Assembly: GCF_001442805.1 (NCBI RefSeq) | Contig: NZ_CP011131.1 | Coordinates: 2,604,001-2,668,000, forward strand | Direction: 5' to 3' | Source of the DNA: Lysobacter gummosus | GTDB taxonomy: Bacteria; Pseudomonadota; Gammaproteobacteria; Xanthomonadales; Xanthomonadaceae | Length of the DNA stretch: 64,000 nucleotides | Part shown: positions 9,001 to 15,928 of the stretch, piece by piece | Position numbering within the stretch: the first letter of the stretch is position 1 | How the letters are laid out: each line of letters opens with the position of its first letter | Made by a program: the position numbers and the translations under genes | Notes under the pieces: generated by a model | Databases searched by the model: none | The model's input: the letters and a program-made list of their open reading frames with translations, nothing else | Told to the model about the DNA's origin: nothing

Positions 9001-11869
9001 CGCCGCGCGCGACATCCGTTTCGACGATGCCGACGCGCCGGCCAGCGTCTACACCGCCGGCCGCCCTGGCGAGGGCAGCCGCACCTCGCAGGACCCGGGC
9101 CAGATCCGCCCGCTCGGCGAGGGCCGCCCGGATCTGGTCGTGACCGGTCAGGTCAATCCGGAAGCCGCTGGCGATCTGCTCGTCAGCGCCGGCCGCGACA
9201 TCCTCGGCAACCGCCGTATCTTCGACAATGAGCAGGGCACCCGCAGCGGCAATGCCGGCACCTATCTGGGCCAGTTCTGGTGGCCGTGGATGCAAAGCGG
9301 CAACACCGTCGCCGACGACGGCCGCACCGTGCTGGCGTCCTCGATCAACTTCGGCGGCTTCGCCCAGGGCCTGCTCAGCGTCGGCGGCAACGTCTCGATC
9401 CAGGCCGGCCGCGACATCCGCGAATTGTCGGTATCGCTGCCGACCACCTGGAGCAAGGAAGGCGGCGGCGCTGTGCGCACCTATGGCGGCGGCGATCTGC
9501 GCGTGAACGCCGGGCGCGATCTGCTCGGCGGCGATTACTTCCTCGCCAAGGGCGAAGGCGAGTTGAGCGCCGGCGGCCGCATCGGTTCGGCCTTCGATTT
9601 CGACGCGGCGGTGTTCTTCAGCGGCAGCGGCGATTTCCTGCAACTGCACACGCCGGTGGCGCCGATCCTGGCGCTGCAGGACGCGCGCCTGCGCGTGCAG
9701 GCGGCGCAGGACGTCGAACTGGGCCGGGTGCTCAATCCCTCCTACGTCAAGACTCCGGAAGGCGTGAGCGGCGATTCGCAGGCCTACGGCGCCGACGCCG
9801 AGCTCAACGTGTTCTCGGTCGCAGGCTCGATCGCCTTCGACACCCTCGACGTCGGCGACGCGCTGTTCTCCTACGGCCTGCGCATGAACGGTTTCGCCGG
9901 CAAGCCCTACGAAGTGCGCAGCCGTCCGATCTTCATGCAGGCCTTGCCGGGCCGCGTGCTGGCCACGGCGATGGACGGCGACATCGTGCTCAACAACGGC
10001 GGCGCGCTGTTTCCGTCAAAGCGCGGCCAGCTCAGCCTGCTCGCCGGCGGCGACCTGCTGCTGTCGGCCGACCGCTTGCCGCGCGGGCAGGGATTGAGCC
10101 TGATCGACCTGGCCCCGAGCTGGATGCCGACGCCCGACAACCAGATCGGCAAGGTGCTCGGCGAAGGCAACGGGCCGCTGGACTTCACCGAAATGGTGCT
10201 GAGCAACGGCAAGGAACGCAGCTACCGCGCCAACCTGCATCGCGACGACAGCGAACTGGTACGGCTGTACGCCGGCGGCGACATCGTCGGCGGCCGCCAG
10301 CGCGACGGCGTCAGCCTGAATCCGTTGACCATCGACGTGCCCAAGCCGGCCTCGATCCGCGCCGGCCGCGACATCGTCGATCTCAACTTCCGCGGCCAGA
10401 ATTATCGCGAATCGGATCTGACCCGGATTCAAGCCGGCCGCGATCTGTACAACAACCCGCTGCGTCCGAACGTCGGCGGCGCGGTCAACACCAATTACTC
10501 GTGGCTGCAGCTCGGCGGCCCGGGCACCTTCGAATTGCAGGCCGGGCGCAATTTGGGCCGGATCACCTCGGCCAACGAGGCGTTCCAGAACGGTTCGCTC
10601 AACAGCGACGGCGGCGGCGTGCGCACCATCGGCAATCGCGACAACGCCGGCTTGCCGAACGAAGGCGCCGACATCGTGGTGCGCTTCGGCGTCGGCCCGG
10701 GCGTGGCCACCGACGCGTTCGCGCAACGCTATCTGGACCCGTCCAGCAGTGATGCGAACCAATACCGCGACTGGCTGGTGGCCTTCGTGGCCCAGCTCGA
10801 CGCCGATCGCCGCCAGCGCGACGGCGCCGGTGGGGACGTGGCGCCGATGAGCGCCGAACAGGCCTGGCAGGCGTTCCTGCGGCAGCCGGCCGAGCAACGC
10901 CAGTTGCTGGTCGATCGCGTGTTCCTCGACGTGCTCGAACGCGCCGGCAAGGAAAACAAGGATCCGGCCAGCCCGAACTTCGGCAAATACGCGCTCGGCT
11001 ATCAGGCGATCAACACGCTGTTTCCGGCCGCGGCCGGTTACACCGCCAATCGTCTGGAAGGCGGCGCGAACGGCGCCGATCGTTTGGTCGCGACCGGCCA
11101 GTTGGACATGCGCGGCTCGACCATCCAGACCCAGCGCGGCGGCGACATCCGCATCCTCGGCCCGGGCGGCGACGTGCTGGTCGGCAGCGTGAGCGCGCCG
11201 CCGCTGGTGCGCGACAGCCTGGGCGCGGTGCGGATCGGCCCGAACCAGCAGGGCATCCTGGCTCTGGAGCAGGGCGACATCGGTATCTTCACCGACCGCA
11301 GCGTGCTGCTGGCGCAGAGCCGCATCTTCACCCAGCAAGGCGGCAAGATGCTGATCTGGAGTTCCAACGGCGACATCAACGCGGGTAAGGGTGCGAAGAC
11401 TTCGTCGGACAAGCCGCCGGTGGCGTACGACTGCGATCTGGACAATTACTGCCGGATCGACGCGAAGGGTCTGGTGACCGGCGCCGGCATCGCGACCTTG
11501 CAGACCGTGCCGGGCGGCAAGGCCGCCGACGCGGTGCTGGTGGCGCCGCGCGGCACCATCGACGCGGGCGATGCGGGCATTCGCATCAGCGGCAATCTGA
11601 TCCTGGCGGCGCAGACGGTGGCGAACGCGGACAACATCCAGGTCGATGGCGATTCGATCGGCATCCCGGTGGCGCGCGGCGTGGACGGTGGCGCGTTGGC
11701 GGCGGCATCGTCGGCGAATGCCGGCGTGGACGCGGCGGCCGATTCGATGGCGCAGCAGCGGCCGGCGGTGGCGACGCGGGATATTCCGGCGTTGATTTCG
11801 GTGCAGGTGATCGGATTCGGGCGGTGCGGGGTGGACGACAGTCGGTGCATGAATCCTCCGCCTCCGTGA
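1..11869 (+). CDS. Giant filamentous haemagglutinin-family exoprotein (TpsA-like, DUF3739 type), 5' partial
   Basis: Predicted secreted adhesin exported by two-partner secretion. The frame is open to the window edge; the first possible internal start is a GTG at 44, so the true N-terminus and signal peptide lie outside. Counted from that GTG, residues about 50-300 form the TPS/haemagglutination domain, with ILSWETFNVG near 106, NRIDDPSGRPSQIFG near 145 and NRNGVLFGG near 166. The body is a very long, Gly/Asp/Ala-rich beta-helix with recurring SLTLDA- and GGDIRI-like segments. The last ~200 residues (IGIFTDRSVLLAQSRIFTQQGG, LIWSSNGDINAGKG) match the C-terminal region of DUF3739 FHA-like proteins. 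It ends in a short Pro-rich tail. No TpsB transporter is in the window; it would be expected upstream. At more than 3,950 residues it is at the large end of the family. The ligand cannot be read from sequence. Confidence 0.9.
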   Translation, partial: AQAARNAQQQGLQSVRAQQMAQRSLAAFGQAAQVRAALDTAQVAARLAAASSAAANRVPNGLGEGGLKVAAGVRFEPGAISAEDPRLGQSKLWLGAKGPTQNVDAGNTTVTIEQTQKKAILSWETFNVGKQTTVYFDQRGGNLAGGGNDWIALNRIDDPSGRPSQIFGRIKAEGSVYLLNRNGVLFGGTSQVNTRSLLASSLNLFNNDIARSNRTFISGGIGRGNGTDFVLTSEAAAYSGGARPAMAGDIRIEAGAQIKTGAGGYALIAAPNIDNAGSVQAEDGQVQLAAVIGAQYGDPKLAAENKVALEFGLIGAALGREAPDEIGYGRLTNTGIIASKRGDVTLTGYDIAQDGYVGTTTGVSRPGTLSILALEYARSSDDEAFTQSKGGRLRFGTASATTILPEHDGETTTSAKSADQAFQPPSARLAAAQMFFQENSLVLMPGAKLDVFGLDAAVFVDTGARSASRILIDRGATINVAGIADVQRPMSDNIVKIPRIGENELADSPLLRGGGLYRQSTAIDVRNKGVTADGRAWVGTPLLNAAGYADQVPRGIDQMLIDGGSINIQGRELIARSGSTLDLSGGYVHYLGGMIAAPRLLGADGRIYRQADADPNMAYVGFAGDYLLDHQRWGVKELFISPMTAADSYFDPDYAHGGDGGQLNVTLTPDANLAKIDAGLVLAGDIHADAESGRYQIKNGELAHGGSLKIATGDGFEFTRWRLRNAPVADVPDGFDMSSRFADLAAAAKDAFGLRTTVLSSDRLGAAGFSSITLSDSWGRIEVAADAHLKVEDGGSIALNGRQVQVDGTLEAVSGKIDLEAQSRPIQQRPQERGDIVLSAQARLLARGAWVNDGAAFDDGRTGAAHIDGGAISLRTHEQLIGSGDAIVDASGSILIDPNARLDVSGGGRILPNGRLAQKDGVALGRGGDISLRTYVGAGTEIQPTFPPAYYGDAGGAGRLQFSRDSLVARNLGGGGTLRLDARDIRIGGDAPSDPRSLHLGADFFADGDFGAYDLRAELDGSIAAGSDVRVSQRSFLADAGALRQLASGGDIYAGGFGAFGRLDDAHRPTADFSMAAGGSVGTASPSVPLTQLRDELRVEQGARLSVDAGGDVRLGSRGQVTVLGEISARGGSITLSGDTTTDGLSRPLGEIAQEYWSRDKSVWLGADSKLDVSGIALIDPTLKPRADGSVPRDGKLLDGGKIVLSNDGGYVVVEQGAQLKLDGAADSFEVRDGVAAPGRDPFRPTAVWSDAGSLSIGAAGGLFFDGDISAHGGAAQARGGVLELVALGDNQRPLGDGSFSVLNASEFVIDAGGSHVTAAARPGDAIEPDRAAPSGQLRFGADRLQDSGVDTLQIGRPGSIAFVPIVFEGNVDLHLDRALVLNGSGYSVRPAPPPAGTAAADAAAAQAKLSAQYVAFNGLRSIGRGAAPLTDPARPGDNRLDVSAGFIDFAGQVRLDGIKVANFDSAGDIRFYTPAEFRTFVPPGATLPADLPGQLLTGGDLSFRAAQLYPGTGERFIIRALGASDGAGGRDATRISIAGNGVAAAAPLSAGGALLLDATAIEQGGVLRAPGGQILLGVADPDNADSRAAFGNVNLTATGRVELKPGSLTSVSLDGRVVPYGVTVDGLQWQASATQTDLAAPPRKQITLDASSMSLADGAVIDLSGGGDLQAVEWVPGTGGSRDVLSRYNTSYADGTPKQVPLYPDEREVYAIVPGAQPLVAPNDPNFGSVAVGKQVQISGVPGLPDGVYTLLPGRYATLPGAFRVVQRSGARDSQSGPAVIAPDGTAVVAGYMVDALSGARDALASSFEVQSHDTWSRYSQYAATSADKFFADRAQRAGAVAPQLPRDGGQLVLNAGQTLDLGASLKAAAAPGGAAAQVDIAAKAIQILGAGHAAREGYVQLDADKLNRLGAGSLLIGGQRRDRADGVAVDVRADSVLLDNDAGSALKAPEITLVATQDVRVSKGSVLSAQGQLPGSSDKPLLIGEDAVAAQPGRPGQAGRSGDGALLRVSNAGPAQVRRRNLSTLGNSHGVLAIDAGANIDGGASLTLDAARNTLIDSQALLHGRDVQANSGLIVFAGDGAAADLDGFVIGRNTLAGFADAQRIGLRSYGRMEFHGKVDVNVAQELALSAAAFAGDGGDVHLRADRLSLSNELGAAVAAKSGSGGTLSLSGREVVFGSGDKSLEGFGRVDVQADQRIAVSGKGGFDFGAAPLSLRAPVIQAEAGADGRLSSQGEISLARGAGAVAADGAQGGAIELSGGSIVGDALIRANAGRIKLNARGEVRLDGTATLDVSSRGKTLFDQTLLPPAGRIELSSDHGSLSLGANTLLDFSAPSGGDAGGLRAIAGEGAIDLAGALRGGSANGRGGSIELDSAQALALDPLAQRLAASGIDQRIAVRTRSGNLSLSAGHRLKAREVSLIADAGAGVRGSDAGNGHVTIAGDIDASGTSGGTIELYGRQGVDVDGRLIATGSDAKRRGGEIRIGVSGVGDGSLNSNYGYQNVQREDSGAIRIGAGAVLDVSGGSAGGLSGGRVDLRAPLLTDGEVRVDIADPASIRGAREVGLEAYAVWSAADAQDPAHPELHFDGIVDPAGWYDAQGKLLAGQWTDAAGNVLAAPQNAQELARYLSKHYFAPDAANAAHRSFYGYRDGSPADAPLPGTLMGFVQSPGFAFEQRFAGVSNFRARPGIELRNPDEGINGGAIRVLTNWNLNSGTNQRLDFRYGDNAPVLGLRAAGEIEVAASVSDGFYDFSKLTGGVSGTPDGSNALYRGIVDGQGLSSLDGVFITLPQAPDPGQYNAEQIAQYYGQYDQLMQELSKPDPTFAADSNFCGFACSLLQWVQSVYDFSAGTSPDPALQPPPAPTSPADYDAYLLAYRNYVVAIANNAFYGTGEFFAYEPPKLPVPGQLLPRIGPNDRTPSLQASAADPAPFATRTLAGGDSSWLRLVAGADSASAAPTALRARAAAADIRFDGHTTVNRGASGRELLLPNVLRTGTGRIELVAARDIRFDDADAPASVYTAGRPGEGSRTSQDPGQIRPLGEGRPDLVVTGQVNPEAAGDLLVSAGRDILGNRRIFDNEQGTRSGNAGTYLGQFWWPWMQSGNTVADDGRTVLASSINFGGFAQGLLSVGGNVSIQAGRDIRELSVSLPTTWSKEGGGAVRTYGGGDLRVNAGRDLLGGDYFLAKGEGELSAGGRIGSAFDFDAAVFFSGSGDFLQLHTPVAPILALQDARLRVQAAQDVELGRVLNPSYVKTPEGVSGDSQAYGADAELNVFSVAGSIAFDTLDVGDALFSYGLRMNGFAGKPYEVRSRPIFMQALPGRVLATAMDGDIVLNNGGALFPSKRGQLSLLAGGDLLLSADRLPRGQGLSLIDLAPSWMPTPDNQIGKVLGEGNGPLDFTEMVLSNGKERSYRANLHRDDSELVRLYAGGDIVGGRQRDGVSLNPLTIDVPKPASIRAGRDIVDLNFRGQNYRESDLTRIQAGRDLYNNPLRPNVGGAVNTNYSWLQLGGPGTFELQAGRNLGRITSANEAFQNGSLNSDGGGVRTIGNRDNAGLPNEGADIVVRFGVGPGVATDAFAQRYLDPSSSDANQYRDWLVAFVAQLDADRRQRDGAGGDVAPMSAEQAWQAFLRQPAEQRQLLVDRVFLDVLERAGKENKDPASPNFGKYALGYQAINTLFPAAAGYTANRLEGGANGADRLVATGQLDMRGSTIQTQRGGDIRILGPGGDVLVGSVSAPPLVRDSLGAVRIGPNQQGILALEQGDIGIFTDRSVLLAQSRIFTQQGGKMLIWSSNGDINAGKGAKTSSDKPPVAYDCDLDNYCRIDAKGLVTGAGIATLQTVPGGKAADAVLVAPRGTIDAGDAGIRISGNLILAAQTVANADNIQVDGDSIGIPVARGVDGGALAAASSANAGVDAAADSMAQQRPAVATRDIPALISVQVIGFGRCGVDDSRCMNPPPP

Positions 11870-11966
11870 GCGGGGTGGGCGGCTAGGGGGGCTGTCGCGA
11901 TAGCTGCAGATCCTGGTCGCGACTGTTGTTGCGCAGTCGCTTCGGGTGGCTTTGCTTCTGACCATG

Positions 11967-12042
11967 CCGTCGTCGTCGTCGTCGTGGCCGTCGCCGTCGC
12001 TGCCGCTATTGCTATTGCTGTTGCTGTTGCTGTTGCTGTTGC
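11967..12042. repeat. Microsatellite block: CGT triplets then TATTGC/TGTTGC hexamers
   Basis: A run of CGT triplets passes into two TATTGC and four TGTTGC hexamers (12007-12042). It abuts the left arm of the mirrored element and has the complementary character of the hexamers beyond the right arm (GGCAAC/TGCAAC). Confidence 0.85.
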
Positions 12043-12071
12043 CAAGCTTTTTCTTCGCTTCGGCATTGCCT

Positions 12072-12309
12072 TTGCTGGGCGCGGCTTGTTACTTGCGAGA
12101 CCAGGGACACCCGAAGGGCGGCGCACATGGACGTGCGCCGGGTCCCACCTTGGGCAGGATGCCCAATGTGGGACCTGCCTGCGCAGGCACCGCACTCGTG
12201 GCTTTTGACTCGAAACAGCCTAAAGCCTTTTCTTTGGTTACTTTCTTTGTGGCTTTGGACAAAGAAAGTGACCCGCCGCTCTATGGCGGAAGCGTTTAGC
12301 GTTTGATCT
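12072..12309. repeat. Mirrored element copy A, left arm
   Basis: About 235 bp that recur inverted at 12548-12803 and again as both arms of copy B (48798-49060, 49280-49519). The arm contains two strong hairpins: 12119-12140 (8-bp stem, CGGCGCAC/GTGCGCCG) and 12141-12175 (GGTCCCAC...GTGGGACC around TTGGGCA/TGCCCAA). It lacks the ~24-bp insert (TGACCGAAGG...) found in the partner arm. Short open frames across it are not supported as genes: they share no codon pattern between copies and are interrupted differently. Confidence 0.85.
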
Positions 12310-12315
12310 TGCTTG

Positions 12316-12360
12316 AGGCTTCTAAGGCTTCTAAGGCTTCTAAGGCTTCTAGGGCTTCTT
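12316..12360. repeat. Short tandem repeat GGCTTCTAA (9-mer)
   Basis: Four to five near-perfect 9-bp units between the left arm and the central hairpin of copy A. The matching place in copy B (about 49085-49101) has two units, so the array is length-variable. Confidence 0.8.
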
Positions 12361-12412
12361 AACGAACCTGAAGCCCCTGATCGAAACAACCAGTCCTGCG
12401 CACTCCTCCTAC

Positions 12413-12497
12413 CGTCATTCCCGCGAAAGCGGGAATCCAGCGACTTCAAGCGTTCTCGCACGAAAGGCACTGGATTCCCGCGTTCGCGGGAATGACG
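12413..12497. repeat. 85-bp palindromic repeat (REP-like), centre of copy A
   Basis: Ends CGTCATTCCCGCG...CGCGGGAATGACG. Each half is itself a small hairpin, and both flank a ~29-nt unique loop (CGACTTCAAGCGTTCTCGCA...). Other full copies lie at 49153, 50635, 50825, 57175 and 61736. The loop here is in the orientation opposite to the one in copy B. Confidence 0.92.
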
Positions 12498-12547
12498 AGC
12501 AAAAGCAAAAGCCTCAAACAAGAGCAAGAGCAAGAGCGAGAGCGAGA

Positions 12548-12803
12548 GCAAACGCCTAAAGCTTCCGCCATGGAGCGGCGGGTCACTTTCTTTGTCCAAA
12601 GCCACAAAGTCCCACGGGATTTCCTTCGGTCAAAAGTAACCAAAGAAAAGGCTTTAACTGTTTCGAATCAAAAGCCACGAGTGCGATGCCGACGCAGGCA
12701 GGTCCCACATTGGGCATCCTGCCCAAGGTGGCACCCGGCGCACGTCCATGTGCGCCGCCCTCCGGGTGTCCCTGGTCTCGCGAGTTACTAGCTGCGCCCA
12801 GCA
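12548..12803. repeat. Mirrored element copy A, right arm
   Basis: Reverse complement of the left arm (12072-12309) with scattered substitutions and one ~24-bp insertion at about 12609-12634. It includes hairpin 12701-12735 with one mispair (GTGGCACC). Together with the left arm it could fold into a ~730-nt long hairpin if transcribed, or a cruciform in DNA. Confidence 0.85.
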
Positions 12804-12857
12804 ACGGCAACAACAAAAGAAAAGCCGAGCCACAGCAAAACCGAGACAAAGCAGAAT

Positions 12858-12956
<99 letters not shown>

Positions 12957-13532
12957 AACAGACCGGTCAACCGCTCCGACAGCGCCGCATAGAAAAATTA
13001 CAAGCGCCGCGCCGTCATCACACGCACTTCATGTCGCAACGCCGGCCGCGCCAAAAGACTGTTCTGACTAATTGAGCCGCGTACTACTCGAAATGGCAGT
13101 TGCACGCAAAAACAACCGTGGCTTATCGATATCACCGCACGCCGCATTCCACCGCTGCGCGCACACGACTGTCGCATCTCGGCAAAACCATGCGTAATCA
13201 GCGCACAGTCGCAGCGCGAAACGACACGTCAATCCCATGACGATCCTGGACGCGTTCGGTCGTGAGATGACAGCGGTCATGCCCACTGTCACGCAAGCCC
13301 CGGGCGCATGACATTAAAAATAATTCGACAGAAAAATGCTGCGCAAATGCGTATCGCGTCGCAGGTTGAATGCGAGGTTTCCTGAGTAACAAATGTGTAC
13401 CCGCGCCGTCGTCGCCATGGAACACACGTCAGCGAATCTGGAGATGCGTCGGATAGCAAATTAATGGACGCAACACATCGCTAAATGGATTAGTCGGATA
13501 CACGCCACATAACCTCTTCTAGGAGAAGTCAC
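12957..13532. other. Non-coding stretch upstream of the phosphate-binding protein gene
   Basis: No convincing gene. About 13300-13345 is distinctly AT-rich for this genome (ATTAAAAATAATTC) and is the best place for a promoter of the gene at 13533. A lone CTGTCAC at 13287 has no second half-site at the expected spacing, so it is not called a Pho box. Confidence 0.5.
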
Positions 13533-14846
13533 GTGCATCGCAACACGCTCTCGCTTTCCCGCATCGCTTTCGCCACCGCGCTGGTCATCGCCGCCGGTTC
13601 CGCCACGGCCGCCGATCTGTACGGCGGCGGCGCCACTTTCCCGGCTCCGGCTTATGTCGGCGACGCTTACAACGCCACCACCCCGAACAAGGCCCGCCTG
13701 TCGCGCGCCGCGTCGATCACCGCTCCGGCGGTCGGCTTCAATGTCGCCGGCCTGAGCAACAGCGCCACCGGCCCGAGCGCCGGCAAGACCCCGGTGTTCG
13801 CCTTCGTCGCCGACGGCCTGTCGTACTGCCAGACCGGCAGCGGCACCGGCAAGAAGGTGCTCAACCAGGACACCGTCGCCGCCAACGGCGCTTGCGGCGA
13901 TGCCGCCAGCCCGGCCGCGACCGGTTTCAGCGCGCTGTCGCCGACCCCGGACTTCATCGGCACCGACTCGCCGACCAGCACCGCCGACTACACCACCTTC
14001 AACACCAACATGCAGGCCACCCGCGGCGCGATCACGCAGATCCCCGTGCTCGCCGGCGCCATCGGCATCCCGTACAACAAGTCGACCGTCGCCTCGCTCG
14101 ACCTCAACGCCGAGAAGGTCTGCAAGATCTTCGGTAAGGTCGTCACCAACTGGTCCGATCCGGTCCTCGGCCTGAGCGGCGTCAGCGGCCCGATCACCGT
14201 GGTCTACCGCACCGACGGCAGCGGCACCTCGTTCGCGTTCTCCAGCTACCTCAGCAGCGCCTGCGCGAGCTTCGGCATCAGCATCACCCCGAACCAGAAC
14301 TTCGCCACCGCCGTCGGCGGCGCGGGCGCGGGCTGGGTCGGCGCCAACGGTAACGGCGGCGTCGTCAGCGCGGTCAAGAACACCGCCGGCGCCATCGCCT
14401 ATGCGGACATCGCCGAAATCCTGGCGCAGTCGGCCACCTACGCCAAGGTCAACACCTTCGACCCGGCTGTCATGCCGGTGTGGCTCAACCTGACCGGCGC
14501 CAGCCTGGTCTCGAACAAGGTTCTCGACGGCGCCACCCAGAACGCCATCCCGGGCACGCACAGCGCCGCCGAGCAGACCTGCATGAAGCTGATCCCGCCG
14601 AACACGAACGTCTCCGGCGCGTATCCGATCGTGGCCTACACCTACATCAACACCTACTACACCGGCCATGCGGCGACGCAATCGACCGCGCTGAAGAACC
14701 TGCTGCGCGTGTTCTACTCGACCAAGCTCGTGGGGGGCGTCACCGTTCCGGGCGGTCCGGATCTGCCGAAGGGCTACTCCTACCTGCACCAGAACAGCGT
14801 GTTCCGCGGCCAGGCCAACACCGCGATCAACAACTGCGTCAACTGA
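13533..14846 (+). CDS. Secreted PstS/DING-like phosphate-binding protein
   Basis: A periplasmic or secreted solute-binding protein of the PstS superfamily, likely a phosphate binder. The GTG start is chosen because AGGAGAA sits 6 bases upstream at 13521-13527. Residues 1-27 form a signal peptide ending SATAA, followed by DLYGGGATFPAPAY, the phosphate-loop-type N-terminus of PstS/DING proteins. Later segments fit the same fold: FIGTDSPTS, AIGIPYNKSTV, NWSDP, VYRTDGSGTSFAFSSYL (Ser/Thr/Asp-rich ligand loop) and GAIAYADIAE. The length of 437 residues is longer than E. coli PstS (about 346). No pstCAB genes are adjacent, so it may be a free-standing secreted binding protein rather than part of an ABC importer. 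Family assignment is firm; the ligand is inferred. Confidence 0.85.
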   Translation: MHRNTLSLSRIAFATALVIAAGSATAADLYGGGATFPAPAYVGDAYNATTPNKARLSRAASITAPAVGFNVAGLSNSATGPSAGKTPVFAFVADGLSYCQTGSGTGKKVLNQDTVAANGACGDAASPAATGFSALSPTPDFIGTDSPTSTADYTTFNTNMQATRGAITQIPVLAGAIGIPYNKSTVASLDLNAEKVCKIFGKVVTNWSDPVLGLSGVSGPITVVYRTDGSGTSFAFSSYLSSACASFGISITPNQNFATAVGGAGAGWVGANGNGGVVSAVKNTAGAIAYADIAEILAQSATYAKVNTFDPAVMPVWLNLTGASLVSNKVLDGATQNAIPGTHSAAEQTCMKLIPPNTNVSGAYPIVAYTYINTYYTGHAATQSTALKNLLRVFYSTKLVGGVTVPGGPDLPKGYSYLHQNSVFRGQANTAINNCVN

Positions 14847-14857
14847 TCCAGGCTACA

Positions 14858-14883
14858 GGCGCGGCGGCATGGGCCGCCGCGCC
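14858..14883 (+). terminator. Strong hairpin after the phosphate-binding protein gene
   Basis: A perfect 11-bp GC stem (GGCGCGGCGGC / GCCGCCGCGCC) with loop ATGG begins 12 bases after the stop codon. There is no T-run after it, so it may act as a mRNA 3' stabiliser or a weak terminator. Confidence 0.6.
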
Positions 14884-15023
14884 GCACTTACGCGGATGCG
14901 GCGACCGGGCAGGGACTGCACGGCCGCCGCGGCGACAACGAAGCCATGCTTCGACGGCTCTGCGGGCGACCGCAGGGCCGTTTTGCGTTGCCGCGCATGG
15001 GCGGTTGGAGGAAGAAGCGAACG

Positions 15024-15052
15024 AAAAAAAACTCCCCGGCGGAACCGGGGAG
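15024..15052 (-). terminator. Rho-independent terminator of the small secreted protein gene
   Basis: On the minus strand an 8-bp stem CTCCCCGG/CCGGGGAG with a 5-nt loop is followed directly by eight Ts (plus-strand A run 15024-15031). It lies about 55 bases beyond the stop of the gene at 15108-15605. Confidence 0.88.
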
Positions 15053-15107
15053 CTTGATGCCGACCACGATCGAGCGCGAACCATCGCGCTCGAATCCCGG
15101 GCTTGGA

Positions 15108-15605
15108 TCAGGTACCGCAGAAGCAGGTCGCGTTGGCGCCGACCGAAGCGCCGGCCGGCGCGTCCACGTACACCGTGCACTGCGCGCTAGACGCGGTGCC
15201 CTTGTCGGCGGCAGCGGCGATCTTGTTGTTGCAGGTGCTGGCGGTGACGCCATTGCGAGTGCCCACGGCGGTGGTTTCGCAGTTGGCGGTGATGTCTTCG
15301 CCGCCGCTCAGGCGCGCGGTGCTTTCGACCGCCACCACCGCCGCCGGCGAGGACGACAAGCCGCCGCCGAACACTTCGACCTGACGCGAACCGGCCGGAC
15401 ACGCCACGCTGGCATTGCACAGCACGCTGTCGCCAGCGTTGGCATCGGCTTTGACGGTGGCGTACACCTGCACCACGCCCGGGAAGAAGTTCACCGTCTT
15501 GCACTGGCCGGCGGCGTGCGCCTGCGGGGCGGCCAGCAGGCCCAGGCCCAGCGCGGCGGCGATGACGAGAAGCTTGGCGCCAGCGGCGCGCATTACGTAG
15601 TCCAT
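15108..15605 (-). CDS. Small secreted cysteine-containing protein, function unknown
   Basis: 165 residues. The ATG at 15605 is chosen because AAGGAGAT lies just upstream (about 15612-15619); longer upstream readings lack a ribosome site. A signal peptide covers about residues 1-31 (hydrophobic LLVIAAALGLGLLA, ending QAHA). The mature part begins AGQCKTVNFFPG and has six to seven cysteines (QCK, LCN, ACP, NCE, TCN, QCT, CFCGT), so disulfides are likely. It is rich in Ala, Val and Thr with alternating beta-prone segments, like a small beta-sandwich. No family was recognised. It is a single-gene unit closed by a clear terminator, which suggests strong independent expression. Confidence 0.8.
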   Translation of the reverse strand: MDYVMRAAGAKLLVIAAALGLGLLAAPQAHAAGQCKTVNFFPGVVQVYATVKADANAGDSVLCNASVACPAGSRQVEVFGGGLSSSPAAVVAVESTARLSGGEDITANCETTAVGTRNGVTASTCNNKIAAAADKGTASSAQCTVYVDAPAGASVGANATCFCGT

Positions 15606-15928
15606 TGCGTATCTCCTTAGGAAGTTGGAATGAGTCCGGCGTGGATGTGTCGCATCCCGGGGAGTGGAGACGTTCGGGCATGGCAACGGCCGCGTCGGGC
15701 GGCCGCAGATAGCTGCAGATGGGTGGCCAAAGGGCCGCGTCGTGCCGGCGGCGGCCCGTTAATGCAATGCGGTGTGTCGCGGGCGCTCCTTTCCCCGCCA
15801 ATAGGAGAACAGGCGCACGTGTCGATGCTGTTGCATGCACGTGAATGCGTGTGAGCGCGCAGGCATTCGCGCCGATGCGGCACATCCGCGCTGCCGGCCG
15901 GCTGCCGGTGTGCGGCGCGGGCCGGAGG
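15606..15928. other. Intergenic region without a supported gene
   Basis: It holds the upstream region of the small secreted protein gene and the 3' flank of potI. Short frames on both strands show no ribosome site or recognisable product. Confidence 0.5.

Noticed and set aside
13287..13293. Possible Pho box (CTGTCAC) upstream of the phosphate-binding protein gene
   Set aside because: Only one half-site; the second CTGTCA is missing at the required 11-bp spacing.
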